Shown here: positions 15,244-22,936 of the stretch, one piece after another
Layout of the letters: each line of letters starts with the position of its first letter
Position numbering within the stretch: position 1 is the stretch's first letter
NCBI GenBank assembly: GCA_012842105.1
Contig: DUTL01000055.1
Coordinates: forward strand, 1 to 41,198
From: Candidatus Fermentithermobacillaceae bacterium
GTDB taxonomy: Bacteria > Bacillota > Sulfobacillia > Fermentithermobacillales > Fermentithermobacillaceae
Length of the DNA: 41,198 nt
Direction: 5' to 3'
The notes under the pieces: model-generated
What the model saw: only the letters and a program-made list of their open reading frames with translations
What the model was told of the DNA's origin: nothing
The model's database searches: none
Translations under genes and position numbers: made by a program

Positions 15244-16053
15244 GTGTATTCTGACGTACCATGGCGTCTCATAAGGAGCCTTTCACGCAAGAAAGAAAGG
15301 GAGAGCACCAAGCTTACTGTAGCGGAAGGCCCATCTGTTGTGCTTTCTGCCTTAGAAGCAGGGGTTGAGCTATGTGCGGTTGTTCTTACTGAAGAGTTTG
15401 CGCGTTCCGGCAAGGGGCACGGGATTCTCGAAGCCGTGGCCAAACACCCCGACGCCGGCAGGTTATTTGTGGTATCAGAGGAACTCTACAGTAGAATGTC
15501 CGGCACAAAAAGCCCTCAAGGCGCTATGAGCCTGTTGAGCTTTCCATTTAGATTTGCAAGGGGTGAACCTGGCAATACCTGGGCTGAGGCTCTGGACATT
15601 GTTGGTGTTGACATTCAGGATCCGGGCAATGTTGGCACTTTGATTAGAACCGGTGCGTGCGCAGGGGCAAGCAGCGTGATAATCTGCGGGCAAGGTGCTG
15701 ATCCCTTTTCGCCAAAAGTGATAAGGGCATCGGCAGGTGCAATCTTTAAGACCCGGATTATCTTTGATGATGACTGTATTAACTTACTTAGGCGGATTCA
15801 CGATTCAGGCAAGCTCATATACAAGGCTGTACCTCGAGGTGGAATAATGCCATGGGAAGCCGGTTTCCGTTCTCCCTGCACGGTGGTTCTGGGCAATGAG
15901 GCGCGGGGTTTGGGCCCTGAGATCATTGAGTTGCCGGGGGATTGTATTACCGTTCCAATGCCCGGTGGAACTGAGTCCCTGAACGTGGCCATGGCTTGCA
16001 GTGCGTTGGTTTATGAGGCTGTGAGGCAAAGAACAAAAGCAAGTGATGTTTGA
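15244..16053 (+). CDS. TrmH/SpoU family RNA 2'-O-methyltransferase
   Basis: The 269-residue protein has a substrate-binding N-terminal domain (about 1-100, with KLTVAEGPSVVLSALEAG) and a SPOUT methyltransferase domain showing the knot motifs: DIQDPGNVGTLIRTGACAGAS (motif 1), VVLGNEARGLGPEI (motif 2) and ITVPMPGGTESLNVAMACSALVYE, read in parts (motif 3). It would methylate a ribose in rRNA or tRNA using S-adenosylmethionine; the target cannot be told. Start GTG 15244 has AGAGGG upstream and is three bases after the RCK gene, so the two are translationally close. Location next to pheS is shared with Bacillus (ysgA). Confidence 0.94.
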   Translation: MYSDVPWRLIRSLSRKKERESTKLTVAEGPSVVLSALEAGVELCAVVLTEEFARSGKGHGILEAVAKHPDAGRLFVVSEELYSRMSGTKSPQGAMSLLSFPFRFARGEPGNTWAEALDIVGVDIQDPGNVGTLIRTGACAGASSVIICGQGADPFSPKVIRASAGAIFKTRIIFDDDCINLLRRIHDSGKLIYKAVPRGGIMPWEAGFRSPCTVVLGNEARGLGPEIIELPGDCITVPMPGGTESLNVAMACSALVYEAVRQRTKASDV

Positions 16054-16077
16054 GGTCCATTGTACTCGTGGTATAAT
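16050..16077 (+). promoter_or_regulatory. Promoter before yqzL and the pheST leader
   Basis: TTGAGG (16050-16055) and a perfect TATAAT (16072-16077) are 16 bases apart. The -35 overlaps the end of the methyltransferase gene. Transcription from about 16084 would include yqzL and the phenylalanine T-box. Confidence 0.7.
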
Positions 16078-16125
16078 ATCCGAAAGAGTCGAGGAAGCGG
16101 GGGATGGGCCACGGATATTGCAGAT

Positions 16126-16230
16126 GTGTTTTGGTCAATCTTTGAAATAACCGGTTCAGTGCTGGCTTACCTGCTTTACCGTCACTATTCCAATCTCGAT
16201 GCAGGAAGGCGAGACCTTAAGATTCAGTAG
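16126..16230 (+). CDS. yqzL: YqzL-like small protein
   Basis: A short frame ending at TAG 16228 contains the sequence DVFWSIFEITGSVLAYLLYR, which matches the pattern I know for the YqzL family (FWxxFexTGxIxAYLLYK), small proteins of about 40-50 residues found in spore-forming Firmicutes, without known function. The start is uncertain: GTG 16126 gives 34 residues; the frame is open further upstream and an ATT at 16117 would give 37. G-rich sequence at 16091-16103 is rather distant from either. In Bacillus yqzL is next to recO; here it lies between a methyltransferase gene and pheS, inside the leader upstream of the T-box. Confidence 0.65.
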   Translation: MFWSIFEITGSVLAYLLYRHYSNLDAGRRDLKIQ

Positions 16231-16239
16231 AACAAATGG

Positions 16240-16490
16240 GTTTGGCATTATATGGCGATGAAAGAGAACATGAATCAGCGGTGTGAACAGAGAAGGAAAG
16301 TTATGGCTGAGAGCTTTCCATTCACATAACAACTGATTGAATTCGCTCCGGAGCCACCGGGCTGAAAAGCTTAAGTAGGCCTGGCGCGCCTTGGCGTTAC
16401 GAAGGACAAGAGTGGGCCGATAATCGGCCAACCACGGTGGTACCGCGGAAGCTAATGCTTTCGTCCGAAGGAAAGGATGAAAGCTTTTTT
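16240..16490 (+). ncRNA. T-box leader, phenylalanine (pheS-pheT)
   Basis: The T-box core CGGTGGTACCGCG (16435-16447) identifies this as a tRNA-sensing leader. On the 3' side of the stem I specifier loop, GAA-TTC-G gives a TTC (Phe) specifier at 16342-16344 with the expected following purine. The acceptor bulge TGGT (16438-16441) complements a tRNA end with discriminator A, as in tRNA-Phe, whereas the thrS T-box has TGGA. A terminator with T run closes it. Low phenylalanyl charging would therefore turn on pheST. The 5' limit is approximate. Confidence 0.94.
16457..16490 (+). terminator. Conditional terminator of the pheST T-box
   Basis: GCTTTCGTCC (16457-16466) pairs with GGATGAAAGC (16475-16484), one G-T wobble, eight-base loop, followed by TTTTTT (16485-16490). 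Confidence 0.92.
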
Positions 16491-16529
16491 ATTTCCGTAA
16501 AGAAAGGAGGAAAGGCGCGCGACTTTATT

Positions 16530-17588
16530 ATGCGGAAAGTCTGCGCTTCAGACATGAAGCACAATTTGGCTGAGATGAAATCACATGTTCTTGAAGAAAT
16601 CAGCAAAGTTTCCACAAGTGAGGAACTTGATTCTGTTCGGGTCAGGTATCTGGGCAGAAAAGGAGAAATATCTGTCCTGCTCAAGCACATTGGAAGCCTG
16701 GCTCCTGAAGAAAGGCCCGAATTTGGCGCAGCGGTGAATGCGCTGCGAGAGCAAGTTGCAGACGCAATCTCCAGGAGGAAGGATGAGCTGGATAAGCTGG
16801 CACTCGAGGAGATTCTCCATAGGGATACAATTGATATCAGCTTGCCTGGGGAGGTATATGAAATAGGCGGGCTTCACCCACTTACCAAGGCAATGAGAGA
16901 AGTGGCCTCGGTTTTTTCCAGCCTGGGTTTTGCAGCCTATGAAAGCCGTGAGGCCGAGACAGATGAGATGAACTTCGTCAAACTAAATATTGCCCCGGGC
17001 CATCCGGCAAGGGATATGCAAGAAACCTTCTATCTCAGCGACAACACTCTCATGAGAACACACACTTCCCCTGGGCAGATACGAGGCATGTTGTCGCTGA
17101 AAGGGAAATTGCCGGTACGCTTTATTGTCCCGGGGCGCGTATACAGGCGAGACCCAACCGATGCGTCTCACCATCCTGTATTCCATCAGGTTGAGGGGTT
17201 AGCTGTTGATATTGATGTTACTTTCAAGGAACTTAGAGGCGTTCTTTCGGCCTTCATGAAGAGGTTCTTTGGCCAGGAAGTGTCGACACGCCTGAGGCCA
17301 AGCTATTTTCCGTTCACTGAACCTTCGTGTGAGGTAGACATATCATGCATGTTCTGCAAAGGGAAAGGTTGCTCAGTATGTGGAGGTTCAGGCTACTTAG
17401 AGGTAGCAGGAGCAGGAATGGTTCATCCCAGGGTGCTTGTAAACGGAGGGTATGATCCTGGCAAGGTAACAGGGTTTGCTTTTGGTTTCGGATTGGATAG
17501 GCTGGCCATGCTCAAGTACGGAATTGACGATATACGGCTTCTTTACGGCAACGACAGAAGGTTTCTGTCGCAGTTCCGGGGGCTTTAG
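16530..17588 (+). CDS. pheS: Phenylalanyl-tRNA synthetase alpha subunit
   Basis: This class II synthetase subunit forms an (alpha-beta)2 enzyme with PheT. It shows the N-terminal coiled coil, VRYLGRKGEIS, the ATP and Phe site blocks MRTHTSPGQ, FIVPGRVYRRDPTDASHHPVFHQVEG (read in parts, motif 2), FTEPSCEVD and GAGMVHPRV, and motif 3 FGFGLDRLAMLKYGIDDIR. A Cys cluster (CMFCKGKGCSVC) matches Firmicute relatives. ATG 16530 gives 352 residues; ATG 16554 gives 344, the same as the Bacillus protein. Neither has a well-placed binding site: AAGGAGG at 16504-16510 is 19 bases before the first. The start is therefore unsettled. Confidence 0.96.
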   Translation: MRKVCASDMKHNLAEMKSHVLEEISKVSTSEELDSVRVRYLGRKGEISVLLKHIGSLAPEERPEFGAAVNALREQVADAISRRKDELDKLALEEILHRDTIDISLPGEVYEIGGLHPLTKAMREVASVFSSLGFAAYESREAETDEMNFVKLNIAPGHPARDMQETFYLSDNTLMRTHTSPGQIRGMLSLKGKLPVRFIVPGRVYRRDPTDASHHPVFHQVEGLAVDIDVTFKELRGVLSAFMKRFFGQEVSTRLRPSYFPFTEPSCEVDISCMFCKGKGCSVCGGSGYLEVAGAGMVHPRVLVNGGYDPGKVTGFAFGFGLDRLAMLKYGIDDIRLLYGNDRRFLSQFRGL

Positions 17589-17619
17589 CATTTGACAAGG
17601 GTAGGAGGCATGAATTGGA

Positions 17620-20073
17620 ATGAGAGTACCGTGGACATGGCTCAATGAATATACGGACCTGCGGTGGGATCCTCAAGAGGCGGCGCATCGCTTGACCATG
17701 GCAGGAATAAACGTGGAGGGGCTTTCGTATGAGAAACTTGAGATCTCATCGGTTGTTTCGGCAAAAGTACTTGATGTAAAGCCTCATCCTCGAAAACCTG
17801 GCCAACAAATTGGCATTCTTGATGCAGGCACTGAGAAACTGCAGATAGTGAGCGGCGCTCCGGGCTTCAAGAAAGGAAATATCGCCTTGGTAGTCCGGCC
17901 TGGCGGCACGCTTCCCGGAGGAGTGAGAATTGAGCCCAGAGAACTCGATGGTGTAGTTTCACAGGGAATGGCTGTTTGCGCAAATGAACTGTTGACAGGC
18001 CAGCCCCCCAGGCCTCATGAAGATATCATCCTTCTGCCGCCAGGTACAGCCTTGGGTATACCTGCCCAGGAATTGTTTGAACTGGATGATTGGGTGATGG
18101 AACTTGAACTTACTGTCAACTACTCCCATTGCCTGGGGATTCTTGGAGTTGCCATGGAAGCTTCGGCACTGGCCAAAACGCCCCTTGTATTGCCTGAGGT
18201 GCTTGAAAAATGGAATTGGGCAGGGGCTTACGGGAGTTTGGAGCCGGAATCACACAATGATGGAGAACCGGAAATTCAGATAAACCTCCCCGATCCGGAA
18301 CTCTGCCCGAGGTATGTAGGAAAGCTCGTGGAAGATGTGAGGTTTGCCTATTCCCCGGTAAATATTGAGAGGCGCCTTTACCTGGCAGGCCAAAGGCCTC
18401 TTAACTTGATTGTTGATGCAACCAACTACGTCATGCTGGAAACGGGCCAGCCACTTCATGCATTTGATGCAGGCAAGATAAGCGGAAAAGCAATAGCCGT
18501 AAGATCTTCCAGGCCAGGCGAGGTTCTGGTTACCCTGGACGGTGAAGAGAGAGAGTTGCCCGAGAGGACTATTGTAATTGCAGATGCATCAGGGCCGGTT
18601 GCCGTTGCAGGGATAATGGGAGGCAAGGCTACGGAGATTACCGGGGCTACGAGGAAGGTGCTTGTTGAATCTGCATATTTTGAGCCTCTCCTGGTGAGGC
18701 TTGCATCTCAGAAACTCAAATTGAGGACTGAGGCTGCGCTCAGGTTTGAAAAGGGTGTTGACCCCACTGCTCAGGCAGCAGCGGCAGAAAGGGCGGCAGC
18801 CCTTATAGCCGGCCTGTCAGGAGGGATGCCGGTTTCCGGGTATGCTGAAACAAACCATCTTCAAATTGAGCCAAAACGGATTATGCTCCATATGAAGACT
18901 GTGGAAAGAGTACTGGGAACGAAGTTTTCGCCTGAAACCTGCCGTGAGATTCTTGAAGCGATTAACTTTCAAGTAGAGGAAGGCGGTACAACAGTGCCGG
19001 AAGGCACTTCAATCTTAGTCACGGTGCCTCCCAGGCGTGTGGACATACAAGCTGAAGTTGACCTTATCGAGGAAGTGGCAAGGCATTATGGATACGGTAA
19101 CCTGGGGATTGGAGACCTGTCCAGGGTTGTTCCAGGAGGCATAACAGATCCCCATAAGCTGTGTGTAGAGAAGATTCGCGATCTCCTGGTTTCACTCGGC
19201 GGAATGGAGTGTGTGACCAACTCGCTTGTGGGCCCTGGGGATTTGGCATGCCTAGGATGGAATTCAGGCGACCCCAGGGGGAACCCTGTGCGCCTGCGAA
19301 ACCCGTTGTCATCTCAGGAATCAGTGCTCCGGACCAGCCTAATACCCGGGCTCATGAAGGTGGCTTCAGCAAACATGAGGTCCGGCATTCCAGGGATGTT
19401 CATATGGGAAATAGGAAGGGTATTCTTTCCGTCAGCGGAACTGCCTATTGAGGCAGGCCAGATTGGGTTTGCTTCCTACGGTGTCCTGAAGCCCGAAACA
19501 TGGCTGGGCGGACCGGATGAATCCGGTTTCTACCGGATGAAAGGGGTTATATCCAGCCTCATGGATTTGCTTGGTGCCTTCAATATCGAATACTTGCCCA
19601 GGGCGGGCATGCCATTCCACCCGGGAAGATCTGCCAGAATCGTGGCCAACATGTCAACCATAGGCGAAATCGGCGAATTGCATCCGGTATGCCTGAAGCA
19701 TCTCGATATTCCGTTGCCTGTGACCGCATCATGGCTTTCTCTTGATGGGTTGATGTCAGCGGTAAAGCCACGGGACTACAAGGCTGTTTCCAGGTTCATG
19801 CCTGTGGAAAGGGATCTGGCAGTGATTGTGCCTGAGGGTGTTCCAGGCGGTGACGTAATTGATTCTATCCGGAAAACCGGCAAGCACCTTGTCTCGGTAA
19901 TTCTGTTCGACATATGGAGAAAGCCGCCTGTGCCGCCGGATCACAAGAGCCTGGCTATCAGGCTTGTGTATCAACCCCAGGACAGAACATTGACAGAAGA
20001 AGAACTGGCAGAAGACAGGCAGAGAATAATGAAGAGGCTGAAAGAAGATTACGATGCTGTATTGAGGGCCTGA
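17620..20073 (+). CDS. pheT: Phenylalanyl-tRNA synthetase beta subunit
   Basis: The 817-residue protein has the full bacterial domain order: N-terminal PheT start (MRVPWTWLNEYTDL), EMAP-type tRNA-binding domain (about 40-150, SAKVLDVKPHP to VSQGMAVCANEL), B3/4 editing domain (about 205-390, with PLNLIVDATNYVMLETGQP and GIMGGK), B5 domain (about 400-480), catalytic-like core, and the C-terminal anticodon-binding FDX-ACB domain (RFMPVERDLAVIVPEGV to EELAEDRQRIMKRLKEDYDAVLR). It follows pheS by 31 bases with AGGAGG at 17602-17607. It is co-expressed with pheS under the T-box. Confidence 0.98.
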   Translation: MRVPWTWLNEYTDLRWDPQEAAHRLTMAGINVEGLSYEKLEISSVVSAKVLDVKPHPRKPGQQIGILDAGTEKLQIVSGAPGFKKGNIALVVRPGGTLPGGVRIEPRELDGVVSQGMAVCANELLTGQPPRPHEDIILLPPGTALGIPAQELFELDDWVMELELTVNYSHCLGILGVAMEASALAKTPLVLPEVLEKWNWAGAYGSLEPESHNDGEPEIQINLPDPELCPRYVGKLVEDVRFAYSPVNIERRLYLAGQRPLNLIVDATNYVMLETGQPLHAFDAGKISGKAIAVRSSRPGEVLVTLDGEERELPERTIVIADASGPVAVAGIMGGKATEITGATRKVLVESAYFEPLLVRLASQKLKLRTEAALRFEKGVDPTAQAAAAERAAALIAGLSGGMPVSGYAETNHLQIEPKRIMLHMKTVERVLGTKFSPETCREILEAINFQVEEGGTTVPEGTSILVTVPPRRVDIQAEVDLIEEVARHYGYGNLGIGDLSRVVPGGITDPHKLCVEKIRDLLVSLGGMECVTNSLVGPGDLACLGWNSGDPRGNPVRLRNPLSSQESVLRTSLIPGLMKVASANMRSGIPGMFIWEIGRVFFPSAELPIEAGQIGFASYGVLKPETWLGGPDESGFYRMKGVISSLMDLLGAFNIEYLPRAGMPFHPGRSARIVANMSTIGEIGELHPVCLKHLDIPLPVTASWLSLDGLMSAVKPRDYKAVSRFMPVERDLAVIVPEGVPGGDVIDSIRKTGKHLVSVILFDIWRKPPVPPDHKSLAIRLVYQPQDRTLTEEELAEDRQRIMKRLKEDYDAVLRA

Positions 20074-20075
20074 TA

Positions 20076-21809
20076 ATGCACAAGTATGAGATTGCCCATG
20101 TTCTAAGGATAATTGCCGCCCTGCTGGCATTGAAGGGAGAAGCCGTATTCAAGGTGAGGGCTTATGAAAAAGCTGCTCACTCCATTGAGCATGGCGATTT
20201 TGACCTGGAACTGCTGGCGCGGGAAGGAAGGCTTACAGAAATTCCTGGAATCGGAAGAAACCTTGAGCCCAAAATAGATGAACTTATAACCACAGGGAGG
20301 TCAACTTTCCTTGAAAGCCTGGCTGAAGAAGTTCCCATGGGGCTTTTGGAAGTGGTGAAAGTACCCGGGATAGGCCCGAAGACTGCAAGAACCCTTTACG
20401 AGACGTTGGGGGTAACTGATTTGGACACCCTTGAAGATGCAGTGAGAGCCAATCTGATACGGACAGTGCCGCGCCTGGGTGCCAGGAGAGAAGCGCTTAT
20501 TGGGCAAGGGCTTGAGGAGATAATGAAGTACTCAGGCCGGGTAACCTTTGGCCTGGCACTGCCGGCGGCGAAATACATTCTTGGCATGTTTGCCGGGGGA
20601 GGTGTTTCCGGATCCATTGTGGGTGAAGTCAGGAGGTCACTGGAAACCGTATCCTCTGTAGAGATCCTGCTTGAGACAGAAAGCAATGCTCAACTCGTTG
20701 AGCAATCAACAGCAAAGGATATTGGTTACTTCAGCTCGGCAGATCTGTGGAACAAGGCTTGGAGCGATGAAGAACAGGCGTTTGTTCTCGCGTCGAACCT
20801 GGGGGTTCCCCTGAAGATTCATGTTGCCCGCGCCAGCCAATTTGCGTGGAAACAGCTTGTACTTACAGGGCCTTCGAGTTTTTCAGGCTGGTTGGAGCGG
20901 TTGGCTGAATCCAAGGGGTATGTTGTGGCCGAAGAAGGCCTCATGAAAGGGGGCAGAGCGGTTGCGGCAGCTTCAGAAGCGGATGTCTTCAAGGCGCTGA
21001 ATATCACCTTTATACCGCCGGAAGTCCGCCACAACACGGAATGCCGGCAAATGGCGCTGGCTAACCAGGCAATCGAGCCAGTGAAGCTTTCTGACATTAA
21101 GGGAGATCTCCACGTTCACACTACCTGGTCTGATGGGCTTGCAAGCATAGAGCAAATGGTAAAGAAGGCTGTCGAGCTCGGCTATTCCTATATAGCCATC
21201 ACTGATCACGCGACCAGAATAAAGATAATAGATGGACTGGATCCTGGCAGGATTGAAGCCCAAATCGAGGAAATAGAGAAGGTGTCCGTGAGATATCCGC
21301 AGATACGGATTCTATCCGGTGTGGAAGTGGATATCCTTAAAGACGGAAGCCTTGCGCTTCCAGATGATACGCTTGCCAAGCTGGATATTGTTGTTGCTTC
21401 AATCCATCAAGATATAGGAGGAGCCGGCCAAAGCGTTGTGAGCCGGCTGGCCAGGGCGGCGAGCAATCCTTATGTAGACATAATCGGCCACCCCACAGGA
21501 AGGCTTATAGGCCGCCGGCCGGGAAACTCAAAGGGTTTTCACGAATTGTTCAAGATAGCGGCTGCCAGCAACACCGTGCTTGAGATCAATGCATCCCCTG
21601 ACAGGCTGGATCTTTCAGATGAACTTGCCCGGGCGGCAGAGCCATTTGGCGTCCGGTTTGCAGTGTGTACAGATGCACACAGCGTCAGCGGGATGGATGA
21701 CATGGTTTTCGGAACCGCCGCATCAGCCAGGAGGGCAGGGCTTACGCCTGAATCAGTCATAAATGCCCAGCCCCTTGAAACCTGGTTTCCGGTCAAAGGT
21801 AACCGTTAG
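20076..21809 (+). CDS. polX: PolX-family protein: degenerate polymerase domain with intact PHP domain
   Basis: The 577-residue protein aligns along its length with bacterial family X DNA polymerase/3'-5' exonuclease PolX, a base-excision repair enzyme. Helix-hairpin-helix motifs (IPGIGRNLEPKI, VPGIGPKTARTL) are in the first 120 residues. In the polymerase domain the Asp-x-Asp pair after the RR-ET motif is Ser194-x-Glu196, and the third carboxylate is Lys247, so two-metal nucleotidyl transfer is unlikely. The C-terminal PHP domain keeps its metal ligands: HVH (346, 348), ITDHA, GVEVDIL, ASIHQ, GHPTGR, LEINASP and CTDAHS. Start ATG 20076 is two bases after pheT with GAGGG eight bases upstream. 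It is probably a PHP phosphoesterase or nuclease rather than a polymerase. Confidence 0.9.
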   Translation: MHKYEIAHVLRIIAALLALKGEAVFKVRAYEKAAHSIEHGDFDLELLAREGRLTEIPGIGRNLEPKIDELITTGRSTFLESLAEEVPMGLLEVVKVPGIGPKTARTLYETLGVTDLDTLEDAVRANLIRTVPRLGARREALIGQGLEEIMKYSGRVTFGLALPAAKYILGMFAGGGVSGSIVGEVRRSLETVSSVEILLETESNAQLVEQSTAKDIGYFSSADLWNKAWSDEEQAFVLASNLGVPLKIHVARASQFAWKQLVLTGPSSFSGWLERLAESKGYVVAEEGLMKGGRAVAAASEADVFKALNITFIPPEVRHNTECRQMALANQAIEPVKLSDIKGDLHVHTTWSDGLASIEQMVKKAVELGYSYIAITDHATRIKIIDGLDPGRIEAQIEEIEKVSVRYPQIRILSGVEVDILKDGSLALPDDTLAKLDIVVASIHQDIGGAGQSVVSRLARAASNPYVDIIGHPTGRLIGRRPGNSKGFHELFKIAAASNTVLEINASPDRLDLSDELARAAEPFGVRFAVCTDAHSVSGMDDMVFGTAASARRAGLTPESVINAQPLETWFPVKGNR

Positions 21810-21971
21810 CCATACCAATCAAACGTTTCGGTGGATTGCCACCGGGTCAGAAACATGCCCGCCTCACATACAACTGCGTTGACATAGTTCCATATGCTTG
21901 TGTTCATAAATTACTAAACCGCCTCATACTTTACCTTGAGAATCCACTTGCAAGTAGAGGGGTGTCTTGGC

Positions 21972-22925
21972 TTGCCAGGCAATAAACATTTGAGCCGGCC
22001 GCTGTCTGGCTTCTTGTTCGTATCATTGGCTCTTTTGCTCGTGTTTGGGCTTGGAATGAAGGATCAGGTTCCCTCTGCGCTACGGTTTCACGAGACAGAT
22101 GAACCATTGATCCCTGCAACCCCGCCGGTAAAGCGCCATGATGTGTATGATCTCAAGGTGCGTCTCACAGAACTCGGCTTCTATACCGGGCCGGTAGACG
22201 AAACCTATGATGCTGAAACCGTAAAGGGAGTAAAGGCTTTCCAGAAAAGCTACTGGTTAGATCCTACCGGGGTAGTGGGTCAAACCACCTGGAAGGCTCT
22301 TTCTGTTGGAGTGTCAAGGCCCAGCCATGTTGGGTCAAAAGAGTTACCTGACGGAGAGATTCATCTTGAGGTAGATACAGAGAAAGCCGAGCTGAAAGTG
22401 TTGGCTGGCGACACTGTGTGGAAAACCTATCCTGTAGCTGTAGGTAAATGGGCGACTTTGACTCCCGTTGGCGAATGGAAAATAGTAGACAAGGGTTTCG
22501 AATCGGGAGGCGCATTTGGTACCAGGTGGATGGCCCTTGATGTTCCATGGGGAGGATACGGAATTCATGGGACGAACAGGCCTTGGTCCATTGGTTCCTA
22601 TGCAAGCCTTGGATGTGTGAGGATGTTCAATGAAGATATCGAAGAGTTGTTCGAACTTGTTTCGATAGGAACCAGGGTCAGGATTCTGGGATACCGGCCT
22701 TCCCTTGACTTTGGAAGGGCATTTGGCCCTGGAACCATAGGCCCGGAAGTGGTAAGGCTTCAAGAAGCGCTGCGTGAATTTGGATTTGATGCAGGCCCAA
22801 GCGACGGCAGGTATGGCCCACGGACTGAACTGGCCGTTCAGGAAATCAGGGATATTTTCGGTTTGGGAAGGCAAGGGTGGGCATCAATAGATGTCTTTGT
22901 GCTGCTGCAAGTCGAGGGACAGTAG
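21972..22925 (+). CDS. L,D-transpeptidase (YkuD domain) with two peptidoglycan-binding domains
   Basis: The 317-residue protein starts at TTG 21972, nine bases after AGAGGGG; the longer frame to 21936 has no binding site. Residues 11-29 are a membrane anchor or signal segment. A PG_binding_1 domain (about 57-112) precedes the YkuD domain, whose catalytic motif is HGTNRPWSIG with His199, then SLGCVRM with Cys215 and Arg217. A second PG_binding_1 domain (about 257-317) follows. The enzyme makes 3-3 peptidoglycan cross-links outside the membrane; in spore formers such enzymes can act in the spore wall. The next gene starts 11 bases later, so they are likely co-transcribed. Confidence 0.94.
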   Translation: MPGNKHLSRPLSGFLFVSLALLLVFGLGMKDQVPSALRFHETDEPLIPATPPVKRHDVYDLKVRLTELGFYTGPVDETYDAETVKGVKAFQKSYWLDPTGVVGQTTWKALSVGVSRPSHVGSKELPDGEIHLEVDTEKAELKVLAGDTVWKTYPVAVGKWATLTPVGEWKIVDKGFESGGAFGTRWMALDVPWGGYGIHGTNRPWSIGSYASLGCVRMFNEDIEELFELVSIGTRVRILGYRPSLDFGRAFGPGTIGPEVVRLQEALREFGFDAGPSDGRYGPRTELAVQEIRDIFGLGRQGWASIDVFVLLQVEGQ

Positions 22926-22936
22926 GGGGAGAAACT

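Noticed and set aside
21829..21844. Hairpin CGGTGG/CCACCG after polX as terminator
   Set aside because: The stem is only six pairs and no T run follows.
21879..21908. Promoter before the L,D-transpeptidase gene (perfect TTGACA at 21879-21884)
   Set aside because: No acceptable -10 hexamer occurs at 16-18 bases; the best is a poor TTCATA. It may still be a weak or alternative-sigma promoter.
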